Source: Streptomyces sp. NBC_01304
GTDB taxonomy: Bacteria > Actinomycetota > Actinomycetes > Streptomycetales > Streptomycetaceae
Reading direction: 5' to 3'
Length of the DNA: 64,000 bases
NCBI RefSeq assembly: GCF_035975855.1
Contig: NZ_CP109055.1
Coordinates: forward strand, 5,022,001 to 5,086,000
Below are positions 9,255-17,971 of the stretch, piece by piece (the stretch's first letter is position 1; each line of letters opens with the position of its first letter). The notes under the pieces were generated by a model, which was not told where the DNA came from, searched no databases, and saw nothing but the letters and a program-made list of their open reading frames with translations. A program made the position numbers and the translations under genes.

Positions 9255-10934
9255 TCAGCCGGTCGGCGACCCCGACCCGCTCGGCGGCGGCTCCGAGGAC
9301 GTAGGCGTGGGCGTCGGGTCCGGCTCAGATGGCGAGGGGTCGGTCGGGGTCGGATCCGGTGAGGGGTCGGTCGGGTCGGGCGAAGGATCGGTCGGAGTCG
9401 GATCCGGCGAGGGATCCGTAGGCGTCGGATCAGGCGAAGGATCGGTCGGATCAGGCGACGGCGGAGCCGATCCGTAGCCCTCGATCACCACCACCGCCCG
9501 CCCCGGCGCAACCCCCACCCGCGCACTCCAATGCCCCACGGGCTCCCGCGCATGGTCGACGTACACCCGGATCGTGACCGACTCCCCGGGCCGCAGCGTC
9601 CCGGAGGACCTGCTCAGCGACAGCCACGACGCGTCGGCGTAGGCCGACCAGTGCACGGGCTCCCCACCGGACGCGGTCAGCGTGATGAGCGTCGTGTCAC
9701 CGCTGGGCTGCGCCGCGACCGTGAGGCGGCCGGGCCCGACCCCGGGCTTCGTCGGCTTGCCGCCGGGGCTGATCACCTCGACGGAGACATCGGGCGAGTG
9801 ACTGCCCGCGGTGAAGCGGGAGTCGGGCTCGGCCCGCGCATTGCCCGCGTTCTCGTAACTCCGCGCCCGGTCCCCGCCGAGCTCGCCGGAGCCGTCCGCC
9901 TCGCTGGCCGTGATCGTGCGCCCGTCGTGGCCCTCGCCGGTCAGCGGAGCCCCGCGGTACGCGGCCCACAGCGCGAGCACCGGCGCGGCCACCACGGTGG
10001 CCACGACCGTCGTCGTCACGGCACGCGCGCGGAGCCGGTCGCGGCGGGCCGCGCGGTCCTTGGGGTCCATGGGGAAGCCCCGTCGGTCGAAGCGAGGAGC
10101 TGCGGCGCGCGCCCGGGGCACATGGGCCATCGCCACATGGACCGCGGCACGGGGCGCCTCGACGACCGGGAGTTCGGCGGGAGTCACCGCGGTGCCCGGC
10201 CAGGAGGCGGAGCCCGCGCGCTCGGCGGTGCGGCGGCAGCGGGGGCAGTCGTCGACGTGCCGGACCAGTTCGCGGCGCAGCGCCGTGCCGAGCAGCAGTT
10301 GGTTGTCACCGGTGAGGCGGGCGACGATCGGGCAGGTGCCGGTCTCGACGACGGCGAGGGCCGCCCGGGTGCGCTCCACCTCGCAGGCGGCGGCGCCGAG
10401 GAGGTCGCGGGCCGCGGCCGGTTCCATGCCGAGGACGGCGGCGACCTCGCGGGGCGCCAGCTTGTGCCGGACCGCGAGCTCCAGCGCCTCGCGCTGCTCG
10501 GGGGTGGTGCCGGCGGCCTCCGGCCAGGCCAGCAGGGCGAGTTCGCGCCTGTGCCGCTCACTCGCCTCGTCCGAGACGGGGACGCCGTCCGCGGCGGGGC
10601 GCCGGCCGGACGCGTGCGTGCCCTGCCGCTTGCGCTTGGCCTCGGCGAGCCCGCGCAGACAGGACCAGCGGGCCAGGGCGTAGAGCCAGGCCCGACGGTC
10701 CTGCGTGCCCTCGGGCGCGCGCGAGTGACGGCGTTCGGCCAGCGCGAGTACGTCGCCGAGCGCGGCCGTCGCCGCGTCGTGGTCGCAGAGCACGGACAGG
10801 CAGTACGTGAACAGGCCGTCCAGATAAGGCTCATAGCGCGCGGGCGGCGCCTGCGGCACGGTCCGGGGCGCACGACGGTGCGCCCGGTGTGCGCCGGTGG
10901 TGTGCGTAGGGTGCTCCGGGCTGCTGGTCGTCAC
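9255..10934 (-). CDS. sigma-factor-like / zinc-finger / transmembrane / BACON-domain protein
   Basis: This 559-aa protein starts at GTG 10934. Residues about 33-105 resemble sigma-70 region 2 (YEPYLDGLFTYCLSVL, RRAWLYALARWSCLRG). Residues 140-195 resemble region 4 (TTPEQREALELAVRHKLAPREVAAVLGM). HVDDCPRC at 226-233 looks like an anti-sigma zf-HC2 remnant. One transmembrane helix lies at about 306-326, followed by an outside BACON-like domain at about 395-465 (HWSAYADASWLSLSRSSGTL) and a ~90-residue Pro/Ser/Asp/Thr repeat tail (PSPDPTPTD units). A membrane-tethered sigma-like protein would be unusual; whether it still binds RNA polymerase cannot be told. No separate anti-sigma gene is adjacent. 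Confidence 0.8.
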   Translation of the reverse strand: MTTSSPEHPTHTTGAHRAHRRAPRTVPQAPPARYEPYLDGLFTYCLSVLCDHDAATAALGDVLALAERRHSRAPEGTQDRRAWLYALARWSCLRGLAEAKRKRQGTHASGRRPAADGVPVSDEASERHRRELALLAWPEAAGTTPEQREALELAVRHKLAPREVAAVLGMEPAAARDLLGAAACEVERTRAALAVVETGTCPIVARLTGDNQLLLGTALRRELVRHVDDCPRCRRTAERAGSASWPGTAVTPAELPVVEAPRAAVHVAMAHVPRARAAAPRFDRRGFPMDPKDRAARRDRLRARAVTTTVVATVVAAPVLALWAAYRGAPLTGEGHDGRTITASEADGSGELGGDRARSYENAGNARAEPDSRFTAGSHSPDVSVEVISPGGKPTKPGVGPGRLTVAAQPSGDTTLITLTASGGEPVHWSAYADASWLSLSRSSGTLRPGESVTIRVYVDHAREPVGHWSARVGVAPGRAVVVIEGYGSAPPSPDPTDPSPDPTPTDPSPDPTPTDPSPDPTDPSPDPTPTDPSPSEPDPTPTPTSSEPPPSGSGSPTG

Positions 10935-11079
10935 CCGTGCGACCGTAGGGGCCGGACGGCAGACGGGTCCGCCCCCTCGAGCACCTTTAATCCTTACGGG
11001 TGAACAGATCCCTCAAAAGGGGACAGGAACCTCGGATTCCATGGCCTGGACGTGACGCAACCAGACCGGATACGCCTGC

Positions 11080-11472
11080 TCAGGACGCGAGTTGACCCGA
11101 CGCTCCGGACGTGAGCTGTTCAGAGGCCGCACCGATCACTTCGTCGAGCACGCCCCGGGAACGTACGAGATCGGCGATCATCCCGTCGATCCGCCGGCGC
11201 TCCTCGGCCAGCTCGGTGACCAGGCGCGGGGTGGCGATCTCGTTCGGGCGGCCGTCCGCGTCCCGCATGCAGGGCAGCAGTTGGGCGATCTTCTTGCTGT
11301 GCAGACCCGCGGCGTACAGCTGCTGGATCAGTACGACGCGGTCCACGGCGACCTCCAGGTAGTGCCGATGGCCGCCGGGTGTGCGCTCGGAGGCGAGCAA
11401 TCCCTGCTTCTCGTAGTAACGCAGCGAGCGCTCACTCACGCCGGCCCGCTGAGCCAGTTCACCAATCCGCAT
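11080..11472 (-). CDS. MerR-family transcriptional regulator
   Basis: The 130-aa product has the MerR HTH and wing at residues 1-70 (MRIGELAQRAGVSERSLRYYEKQGLL, TPGGHRHY) and a dimerisation coiled coil (AEERRRIDGMIADLV). No C-terminal metal-binding Cys cluster is present (the only Cys is LLPCMRD), so an organic or redox effector is more likely than a metal. ATG 11472 is the natural MerR start. It is divergent from the ene-reductase gene with 66 bp between the starts, where a long-spacer promoter suited to MerR action is found. Confidence 0.93.
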   Translation of the reverse strand: MRIGELAQRAGVSERSLRYYEKQGLLASERTPGGHRHYLEVAVDRVVLIQQLYAAGLHSKKIAQLLPCMRDADGRPNEIATPRLVTELAEERRRIDGMIADLVRSRGVLDEVIGAASEQLTSGASGQLAS

Positions 11473-11500
11473 GCCCCACCCCATCCATCAGCCAATGGAC

Positions 11501-11539
11501 TTGAACCTGACACCGATGACAACTTCTACGGTACCGGCA
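11501..11539 (+). promoter_or_regulatory. MerR-type promoter for the ene-reductase gene, probably leaderless
   Basis: TTGAAC (11501-11506) and TACGGT (11527-11532) are separated by 20 bp, close to the 19-20 bp spacing typical of MerR-activated promoters. The spacer holds the imperfect dyad CTGACACCGATGACAAC. The next gene's ATG is 6 nt after the -10, where transcription would start, and no Shine-Dalgarno is present. Confidence 0.5.
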
Positions 11540-12684
11540 TGACGAACACAGCAGCAGAATCAGCCCCCGCCCCCCTCACTTCCCCCCTCTTCGAGGCCAC
11601 CCGCCTCGGCCCGCTCAAGCTGCCCAACCGCCTGGTGATGGCCCCGCTGACCCGCAACCGCGCACAGGCCGACGGCGTCCCGTCCGACCTGATGGTGACC
11701 CACTACGCACAGCGCGCCTCGGCGGGCCTGATCATCGCCGAGGGCACCACGCCGAACGCGGTCGGCCAGACCTATCCCGACATCCCGGCGATCCACAACG
11801 ACGCGCACGAGGCGGGCTGGCGGCGCGTGACGGAAGCGGTGCGCGCGCAGGGCGGCCGGATGTTCCTGCAGCTGCAGCACGGCGGCCGCAACGGCCACCC
11901 CGACACCAGCGGACTCATCCCCCTCGCCCCTTCCGCCCTCGCGCTCCCAGAGGACGTGGCCACCCCGTCCGGCCCCCAACCCGCGCCCGTCCCGCGCGAG
12001 ATGACGATCGACGACATCCGTACGACTGTCGCCGATTTCGCGGCAGCGGCCCGCCGAGCCGTGGCCGCGGGCTTCGCCGGGGTGGAGGTGCACAGCGCCA
12101 ACGGCCAGCTCCTGCACCAGTTCCTCGGCGAGAACACCAACCGCCGCACCGACGCCTACGGAGGCTCGGCAAAGGACCGCATACGTTTCGTCGTCGAGGT
12201 CGTCCGCGCGGTCGCCGACGCCATCGGCCCGGACCGGGTGGGCCTGCGCATCTCCCCCACCCAGACCGTCAACGGCATGGCCGAGGGCGACACGGACACG
12301 ATCTACACGTCCCTCGCCGGCGCCCTCGCGGACAGCGGCCTGGCCTACCTCCACCTCGTGCACGCCGACCCCGACCAGCCCCTCTTCCACGAGCTGCGCC
12401 GCATCTGGCCGGGCACGCTGATCGGCAACCCGGTCCTGTCCCGCGAGGACGTCGCCACTGACGGCGGCAAGGCGAAGGGCGAGGAACTCCTCGCGGCCGG
12501 GGCCGACTTGATCGCCCTGGGGCGCGGCTTCCTGGCCAACCCGGACCTGGTCGAACGCCTGAAGGCTGCCGCGCCCTTGAACCTCGTACGGGACAAGTAC
12601 CTGATGTACACAGGTGGCGAGACGGGCTACAACGACTACCCGACGCTGGCGGAGAGCCGGGCGCGGGTGCGGGTCGCGGCTTGA
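11539..12684 (+). CDS. old yellow enzyme-family alkene reductase
   Basis: The 381-aa protein is an FMN-dependent OYE (NemA/OPR-like): LFEATRLGPLKLPNRLVMAPLTRNRA at the N-terminus, FLQLQHGGRNGH, AGVEVHSANGQLLHQFL with the substrate-binding H-x-x-N pair, NRRTDAYGGS, and the C-terminal phosphate-binding LIALGRGFLANPDLVERL. It should reduce activated C=C bonds of enones or nitro compounds with NAD(P)H. ATG 11539 is chosen because homology begins there. Divergence from a MerR regulator suggests induction by electrophiles. It is the only enzyme in this pair. Confidence 0.95.
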   Translation: MTNTAAESAPAPLTSPLFEATRLGPLKLPNRLVMAPLTRNRAQADGVPSDLMVTHYAQRASAGLIIAEGTTPNAVGQTYPDIPAIHNDAHEAGWRRVTEAVRAQGGRMFLQLQHGGRNGHPDTSGLIPLAPSALALPEDVATPSGPQPAPVPREMTIDDIRTTVADFAAAARRAVAAGFAGVEVHSANGQLLHQFLGENTNRRTDAYGGSAKDRIRFVVEVVRAVADAIGPDRVGLRISPTQTVNGMAEGDTDTIYTSLAGALADSGLAYLHLVHADPDQPLFHELRRIWPGTLIGNPVLSREDVATDGGKAKGEELLAAGADLIALGRGFLANPDLVERLKAAAPLNLVRDKYLMYTGGETGYNDYPTLAESRARVRVAA

Positions 12685-12830
12685 TTTTCCCCCACCCCAC
12701 CCCTTCCCGAAATCCTGCGGAGCTGTGTCCTCAGGCGCCGGACGGGTACCCACCCACCCCCGCCCCGGAAGCCGGCGGCAGCCTTACGGGAAGGGGCGGG
12801 GAGGGGCAAAAATCAGCCCGTCCGGCGAGG
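12685..12830. repeat. dispersed intergenic repeat copy (degenerate pair)
   Basis: CCCACCCCTTCCCGAAATCC and TGCGGAGCTGTGTCCTCAGG GCGCCGGACGGG-type blocks are followed by an opposed GGGAAGGGGCGGGGAGGGGC block. This is the same family as 9085-9254. The remaining bases to 12935 hold no gene that I can support and should contain the radA promoter. Confidence 0.75.
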
Positions 12831-12935
12831 ACCGGGGCCCGGGGCGCCGTGACATCAGCGGCTTCGCCGCGGGCCCGCGACCGAGGCGAAGTCACCGCAA
12901 GCCGCACTGTCAGTGCCACGGGCTACGGTTCCCCC

Positions 12936-14345
12936 ATGGCCACCCGCACAAAATCCAGCAAGGACCGCCCCGCCTACCGCTGCACGGAATGCGGCTGGCA
13001 GACGGCGAAGTGGCTGGGCCGCTGCCCCGAGTGCCAGGCCTGGGGCACGGTCGAGGAGTACGGCGTACCCGCGGTCCGCACCACAGCGCCCGGAAGGGTC
13101 ACGAGCTCCGCCCTCCCCATCGGCCAGGTCGACGGCCGCACGGCCACGGCCCGCTCGACCGGGGTCGACGAGCTGGACCGCGTCCTGGGCGGCGGCCTCG
13201 TCCCCGGCGCGGTCGTCCTGCTCGCGGGCGAGCCCGGCGTCGGAAAGTCGACGCTCCTCCTGGACGTGGCGGCCAAGGCGGCCGACGAAGAGCACCGCAC
13301 CCTGTACGTCACCGGCGAGGAATCGGCCAGCCAGGTCCGCCTCCGCGCCGACCGCATCGGCGCCCTGCACGACCACCTCTACCTCGCGGCCGAGACGGAC
13401 CTCTCCGCGGTCCTCGGCCACCTCGACGCCGTCAAGCCGTCCCTCCTGATCCTCGACTCCGTACAGACGATCGCCTCCCCCGAGATCGACGGCGCCCCGG
13501 GCGGCATGGCCCAGGTCCGCGAGGTCGCCGGCGCCCTGATCCGCGCCTCCAAGGAGCGGGCGATGTCGACCCTCCTGGTCGGCCACGTGACCAAGGACGG
13601 CGCGATCGCGGGCCCCCGCCTCCTGGAGCACCTGGTGGACGTCGTCCTCTCCTTCGAGGGCGACCGGCACGCGCGCCTGCGCCTGGTCCGCGGCGTCAAG
13701 AACCGGTACGGGGCGACCGACGAGGTCGGCTGCTTCGAGCTGCACGACGAGGGCATCACGGGCCTCGCCGACCCGAGCGGCCTCTTCCTCACCCGCCGCG
13801 ACGAGCCGGTCCCCGGCACCTGCCTGACCGTCACCCTCGAAGGCAAGCGCCCCCTGGTCGCCGAGGTCCAGGCCCTCACGGTCGACTCACAGATCCCGTC
13901 CCCCCGCCGCACCACCTCCGGCCTGGAGACCTCCCGCGTGTCGATGATGCTCGCGGTCCTGGAGCAGCGCGGCCGGATCACCGCCCTCGGCAAGCGCGAC
14001 ATCTACAGCGCGACGGTCGGCGGCGTGAAGCTCACGGAGCCGGCCGCGGACCTGGCCATCGCCCTCGCCCTGGCCAGCGCGGCCAGCGACACTCCCCTGC
14101 CCAAGAACTTGGTCGCGATCGGAGAAGTGGGCCTTGCGGGCGAGGTCAGAAGGGTCACGGGCGTCCAGCGCCGGCTCTCCGAGGCGCACCGTCTCGGCTT
14201 CACGCACGCCCTCGTGCCGCGCGATCCCGGCAAGGTCCCGGCCGGTATGAAGGTCACCGAAGTCGCCGACATGGGGGACGCGCTGCGCGTACTGCCGAGA
14301 TCGCGTCGCCGAGAGGCCCCGCGGGAGGCCGATGAGCGCCGGTAG
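12936..14345 (+). CDS. radA: DNA repair protein RadA (Sms)
   Basis: The 469-aa protein has the N-terminal four-Cys zinc finger CTECGW...CPECQAWG, a RecA-like ATPase with Walker [10 protein letters not shown] (about residue 98-106) and Walker [10 protein letters not shown], the RadA-specific motif as KNRYG (KNRFG in most bacteria) near residue 255, and a Lon-protease-like C-terminal domain. RadA promotes branch migration and processing of recombination intermediates. In Bacillus it also binds and inhibits DisA, whose gene follows here 88 bp downstream. ATG 12936 has only weak upstream pairing to 16S rRNA. Confidence 0.97.
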   Translation: MATRTKSSKDRPAYRCTECGWQTAKWLGRCPECQAWGTVEEYGVPAVRTTAPGRVTSSALPIGQVDGRTATARSTGVDELDRVLGGGLVPGAVVLLAGEPGVGKSTLLLDVAAKAADEEHRTLYVTGEESASQVRLRADRIGALHDHLYLAAETDLSAVLGHLDAVKPSLLILDSVQTIASPEIDGAPGGMAQVREVAGALIRASKERAMSTLLVGHVTKDGAIAGPRLLEHLVDVVLSFEGDRHARLRLVRGVKNRYGATDEVGCFELHDEGITGLADPSGLFLTRRDEPVPGTCLTVTLEGKRPLVAEVQALTVDSQIPSPRRTTSGLETSRVSMMLAVLEQRGRITALGKRDIYSATVGGVKLTEPAADLAIALALASAASDTPLPKNLVAIGEVGLAGEVRRVTGVQRRLSEAHRLGFTHALVPRDPGKVPAGMKVTEVADMGDALRVLPRSRRREAPREADERR

Positions 14346-14433
14346 ACTTTGCCCCGGTCTCGCCCATCCGTTTGAAAATGGGCCTGGGCAGCGGGCCGTG
14401 CAGAGCATGTCTGCGACCGACCGGAGGAGAGCA

Positions 14434-15558
14434 GTGGCAGCCAACGACCGGGCGGCAGCTCCCGGAAAGTCGGGCGGGAGCTCCGGCGCCGATGGTCTGA
14501 TGCGCGCCTCCCTGAGCGCGGTCGCCCCGGGCACGGGCCTGCGCGACGGCCTGGAGCGCATCCTCCGCGGCAACACCGGCGGACTGATCGTTCTCGGCTG
14601 GGACAAGACGGTCGAGTCGATGTGCACGGGCGGCTTCGTCCTGGACGTCGAGTTCACCGCGACCCGCCTGCGGGAACTCTGCAAGCTCGACGGCGGCATC
14701 ATCGTCGACAAGGACATCACCAAGATCCTGCGGGCCGGCGTCCAGCTGGTGCCCGACCCGACCATCCCCACCGAGGAGACGGGCACCCGGCACCGCACGG
14801 CCGACCGCGTCTCCAAGCAGGTGGGCTTCCCGGTCGTCTCGGTGTCCCAGTCGATGCGGCTGATCGCGCTGTACGTCGACGGCCAGCGCCGCGTCCTGGA
14901 GGACTCGGCCGCGATCCTCTCCCGCGCCAACCAGGCCCTCGCCACCCTGGAGCGGTACAAGCTCCGCCTCGACGAGGTCGCGGGCACGCTCTCCGCCCTG
15001 GAGATCGAGGACCTGGTGACGGTCCGGGACGTGACGGCGGTCGCCCAGCGCCTCGAAATGGTCCGCCGCATCGCCACCGAGATCGCCGAGTACGTCGTCG
15101 AGCTCGGCACCGACGGCCGTCTCCTCACCCTCCAGTTGGACGAGTTGATCGCGGGCGTCGAGCCGGAGCGCGAGCTCGTCGTACGGGACTACGTGCCGGA
15201 GCCGACCGCCAAGCGTTCCCGCACGGTCGACGAAGCACTCTCCGAGCTGGACGCCCTGACCCACACCGAGCTGCTCGAACTGCCCATAGTGGCAAGGGCG
15301 TTGGGGTACACCGGCTCCCCCGAGGCGCTGGACTCGGCGGTCTCGCCGCGCGGTTACCGGCTCCTCGCGAAGGTGCCGCGGCTGCCCGGCGCGATCATCG
15401 ACCGCCTCGTCGAGCACTTCGGCGGCCTGCAGAAGCTGCTCGCCGCGAGCGTGGACGACCTGCAGACGGTCGACGGCGTGGGCGAGGCCCGGGCCCGGTC
15501 GGTGCGCGAGGGCCTGTCGCGGCTCGCGGAGTCGTCGATCCTGGAGCGGTACGTCTAG
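14434..15558 (+). CDS. disA: DNA integrity scanning protein DisA, diadenylate cyclase
   Basis: The 374-aa protein starts at GTG 14434 after CGGAGGAGAG. It makes c-di-AMP from two ATP. The DAC domain (about 25-160) shows [10 protein letters not shown] at the DGA site and GTRHRTADR at the RHR site; a linker follows, and a C-terminal HhH domain (about 310-374, with [16 protein letters not shown]) binds branched DNA. In Streptomyces c-di-AMP affects osmotic balance, development and Rpf/peptidase gene expression. A -10-like TAGACT overlaps the radA stop, so disA may have its own promoter in addition to read-through from radA. Length matches the actinobacterial family. Confidence 0.97.
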   Translation: MAANDRAAAPGKSGGSSGADGLMRASLSAVAPGTGLRDGLERILRGNTGGLIVLGWDKTVESMCTGGFVLDVEFTATRLRELCKLDGGIIVDKDITKILRAGVQLVPDPTIPTEETGTRHRTADRVSKQVGFPVVSVSQSMRLIALYVDGQRRVLEDSAAILSRANQALATLERYKLRLDEVAGTLSALEIEDLVTVRDVTAVAQRLEMVRRIATEIAEYVVELGTDGRLLTLQLDELIAGVEPERELVVRDYVPEPTAKRSRTVDEALSELDALTHTELLELPIVARALGYTGSPEALDSAVSPRGYRLLAKVPRLPGAIIDRLVEHFGGLQKLLAASVDDLQTVDGVGEARARSVREGLSRLAESSILERYV

Positions 15559-15565
15559 GCCCTTG

Positions 15566-15587
15566 GGCCCCGGTCTTCCCCGGGGCC
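15566..15587. terminator. terminator hairpin downstream of disA
   Basis: GGCCCCGG-tcttcc-CCGGGGCC forms a perfect 8-bp stem directly after the disA stop and abuts the stop of the convergent gene at 15588, so it can serve both. Confidence 0.6.
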
Positions 15588-16409
15588 TCAGTCTTCCTTG
15601 ATGACGAACGACGTCTGCAGCTTCGGCAGCCCGTCCGCCTTCACCTCGACCAGATAGGTGTCGGGCCCGGCCGTCCCGGCCGACGGCGTCGCGCAGTGCG
15701 GCTCGCTCGCCCTGAGGTCCCACTCCACGGTGTACTTGATCTCCTGCCCGGCCGGCACCCGGAGCAGCACGCTGTCCTCGCCGCGTCGCGGGCAGTCCTC
15801 GGAGGACCACATCGGATCGCTCTCGCCGCCCTGAGTGATGGTCAACACCGCGTGCTTGGCGCCGAGATCGACCTTGCAGGCGGAACCCGAGGTGTTCTCG
15901 ACGGTCAGCTCCAACTTCGGCTTCTCACCACGCCGGTACTCGCGCGGGTCGCTCTTCACCGCCCAAGTCACCTTCGGCTTGGTGCAGTCGGGGAGGCTGG
16001 ACCCGGCCGGCAGCCGCGTACCGCTGCCGCCCCCGCCCTTGGACCCGTCCTCGCCACCGCCGGAACCGCCGTCCGAACCGCTGCCGCCGTCCGCACCCGA
16101 ACCGTCACCGGAACCGTCGCCCGACCCGTCGCCGCCGCCGGAACCACCGCCGGAGTCGTCGCCCGACTCGTCGCGCCCGCCCGGCTGTTCACTGATCGCG
16201 GGGCCGGAACCCGAGGGCCCAGGGGTGATCGAGGGCGCGGGCCCCTTGCCGTTGGCGCCGTCGTCACCGCCGTTGCCGCCCCCGCCACCGGAAGTGACGA
16301 CCCATAGGATCAGCAGCGCCAACACGGCGACCAAGGACAGCAGAACAGCCCTCCGTCGCCAGTAGATGGAGGAGGGAAGCGGCCCGATCGGATTGCGCAG
16401 AGATCCCAC
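15588..16409 (-). CDS. membrane-anchored protein with Gly/Ser/Asp-rich linker
   Basis: The 273-aa product (GTG 16409 preferred; frame open to 16487) has a short cytoplasmic N-terminus, one hydrophobic helix at about residues 20-40 (VLLSLVAVLALLILWVV) and a ~100-residue linker of GGGS/DGSGDG repeats. The extracytoplasmic beta-rich domain contains LELTVENTSGSACKVDLG, four Cys and YTVEWDLRASEPHC, an immunoglobulin-like fold often seen near actinobacterial envelope proteins. I do not recognise a specific function. It is convergent with disA, and its promoter is shared with the PAP2 gene region. Confidence 0.75.
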   Translation of the reverse strand: MGSLRNPIGPLPSSIYWRRRAVLLSLVAVLALLILWVVTSGGGGGNGGDDGANGKGPAPSITPGPSGSGPAISEQPGGRDESGDDSGGGSGGGDGSGDGSGDGSGADGGSGSDGGSGGGEDGSKGGGGSGTRLPAGSSLPDCTKPKVTWAVKSDPREYRRGEKPKLELTVENTSGSACKVDLGAKHAVLTITQGGESDPMWSSEDCPRRGEDSVLLRVPAGQEIKYTVEWDLRASEPHCATPSAGTAGPDTYLVEVKADGLPKLQTSFVIKED

Positions 16410-16618
16410 GGCGCAAACTGTACGAGAGATCGGGCCCAACTCCCGCCCCACCCGCCGCCCCTTCCCGCAACTTTTGCGGATCATCATCCCGGCCCCGGCG
16501 GCCCCGGGACCTCTTTCCCTCCCCCTGACGGGACTTTGGACCCCTGTCGATCGTCAGGTACGTCACTGGCCGATCGCGGGATGTGACGAGACAAGATCCT
16601 TACGTACGGTGCGTAACC

Positions 16619-17302
16619 ATGGAAGCTATGCAAGCTCTGGACGCTCTGGCCCCGAACACCCCGGTCGACACCTCCGGCCTCTACCGCGACATCACCGACT
16701 TCGCGCACGACACCCCTTCGTGGGTGCAGCACTTGGCCGAGGTGTGGACGGAGGTCGGCCTGCTGCTCTTCGGGGTGCTCTTCGTGGCCGCCTGGTGGCG
16801 GGCCCGGCGCGCGGACTCGCGGCTGCTCGCGATAGCCGTCCTCGCCCCGCTCGGCACCGCGGTCGCGTACGTCGTGAGCGAGGTCCTCAAGTCGCTGATC
16901 GACGAGGAGCGTCCCTGCCGCGCCGTCACCGGAGCCACCACCTCCCTGGTGAAGTGCCCGGCCGTCGGCGACTGGTCCTTCCCCAGCAACCACGCCACGA
17001 TCGCGGCCGGCGCGGCGGTCGGCCTGGCGCTCGCCTGGCGCGGCATCGCCTGGCTGACGCTGCCGATGGCGGTCCTGATGGCGTTCTCGCGCGTATTCGT
17101 AGGCGTCCACTACCCCCACGACGTGCTGGCCGGACTCCTGCTCGGCGCGCTGACCGCCTTCTTGGTCGTACGTCTCGGAGCCCGCCCCCTGACGCGTCTC
17201 GTGGACACGATGCGCGGCTCGGACACGGCGGCGGTGCGCTGGGCGGCCGGCCCGGGCCCGGCCCAGCACGCGGCACCGCGCGAGCCCTCACTGCACCACT
17301 AG
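16619..17302 (+). CDS. PAP2-family membrane phosphatase
   Basis: The 227-aa integral membrane protein carries all three PAP2 signatures: KSLIDEERP (KxxxxxxRP), PSNH, and SRVFVGVHYPHD (SRxxxxxHxxxD), with five to six transmembrane helices. Such enzymes dephosphorylate lipid phosphates such as undecaprenyl pyrophosphate or phosphatidic acid at the membrane. ATG 16619 is used; a GTG at 16583 in the same frame is an alternative, and neither has a strong ribosome site. It is convergent with the downstream response regulator, with 18 bp between stops. Confidence 0.92.
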   Translation: MEAMQALDALAPNTPVDTSGLYRDITDFAHDTPSWVQHLAEVWTEVGLLLFGVLFVAAWWRARRADSRLLAIAVLAPLGTAVAYVVSEVLKSLIDEERPCRAVTGATTSLVKCPAVGDWSFPSNHATIAAGAAVGLALAWRGIAWLTLPMAVLMAFSRVFVGVHYPHDVLAGLLLGALTAFLVVRLGARPLTRLVDTMRGSDTAAVRWAAGPGPAQHAAPREPSLHH

Positions 17303-17320
17303 TCCGCCTGGTCCGGCCCG

Positions 17321-17971
17321 CTACTCCACCAGTCCGGCCTCGTACGCGACGATCGCGGCCTGAACGCGGTTCTTGACTTCAAGTCGGTCGAGGACCGCGC
17401 TCACATACGCCTTGACGGTGCCCTCCACGAGGTGGAGCCGGGCCGCGATCTCCGGGTTGGAGAGCCCCGCTCCCACAAGCCCGAGCACCTCCCGCTCGCG
17501 CGGCGACAGCGCCCGCGTCCGCTCCCGGGCAACCGCCGCCTTGCCGAGCCGCTCCCCGCCGTACCCGTCGATCACCCGCCGGGCCACCTTCGGCGACAGG
17601 AACGCGGCGCCGGACGCGACGGCCCGGACCCCCGCGAGCAGCTCGTGCGGATCCCCCGACTTCAGCAGGAACCCGGTGGCACCCCCGGACAGCGCCCGGG
17701 CGACGTACGCCTCCTCGTCGAACGTGGTCAGCATGGCCACCCCGCACCCGGGCACGGTCCGCACGATCTCCTCGGCGGCGGCGAGCCCGTCGAGCCGGGG
17801 CATACGGATGTCGAGCAGCGCGACATCGGGCCGGTGCGCCTGGGCCGCCTCGACGGCCTCCCGCCCGTCCGCCGCTTCCACGACGACCTCGATACCGGGA
17901 TCCGAAACGAGAATCGCCCGCACACCGGCCCGGATCATGGCCTCGTCGTCGGCGAGAAGTACGCGGATCAC
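17321..17971 (-). CDS. NarL/LuxR-type response regulator
   Basis: The 216-aa protein has a receiver domain with acidic pocket ADDE (residues 7-10), phosphoacceptor Asp54 (LLDIRMPRLDG) and conserved Thr/Lys (TTF, LLKSGD). A C-terminal LuxR HTH follows (LSPREREVLGLVGAGLSNPEIAARLHL). Its start overlaps the stop of the upstream histidine kinase gene by four bases (ATGA), so the two form a coupled two-component system. Targets are unknown. Confidence 0.95.
   Translation of the reverse strand: MIRVLLADDEAMIRAGVRAILVSDPGIEVVVEAADGREAVEAAQAHRPDVALLDIRMPRLDGLAAAEEIVRTVPGCGVAMLTTFDEEAYVARALSGGATGFLLKSGDPHELLAGVRAVASGAAFLSPKVARRVIDGYGGERLGKAAVARERTRALSPREREVLGLVGAGLSNPEIAARLHLVEGTVKAYVSAVLDRLEVKNRVQAAIVAYEAGLVE

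Noticed and set aside
9270..9470. Regular short repeats resembling a CRISPR-like or minisatellite array
   Set aside because: They encode in-frame PSPDPTPTD units at the C-terminus of the sigma-like/BACON protein; no spacer/repeat structure and no cas genes.
16010..16260. Tandem low-complexity repeats
   Set aside because: In-frame Gly/Ser/Asp linker of the membrane protein at 15588-16409.
16441..16520. Possible further copy of the dispersed repeat (CGCCCCTTCCCGCAACTTTT)
   Set aside because: Only the first 15 bases match; the rest diverges, so it was not counted.
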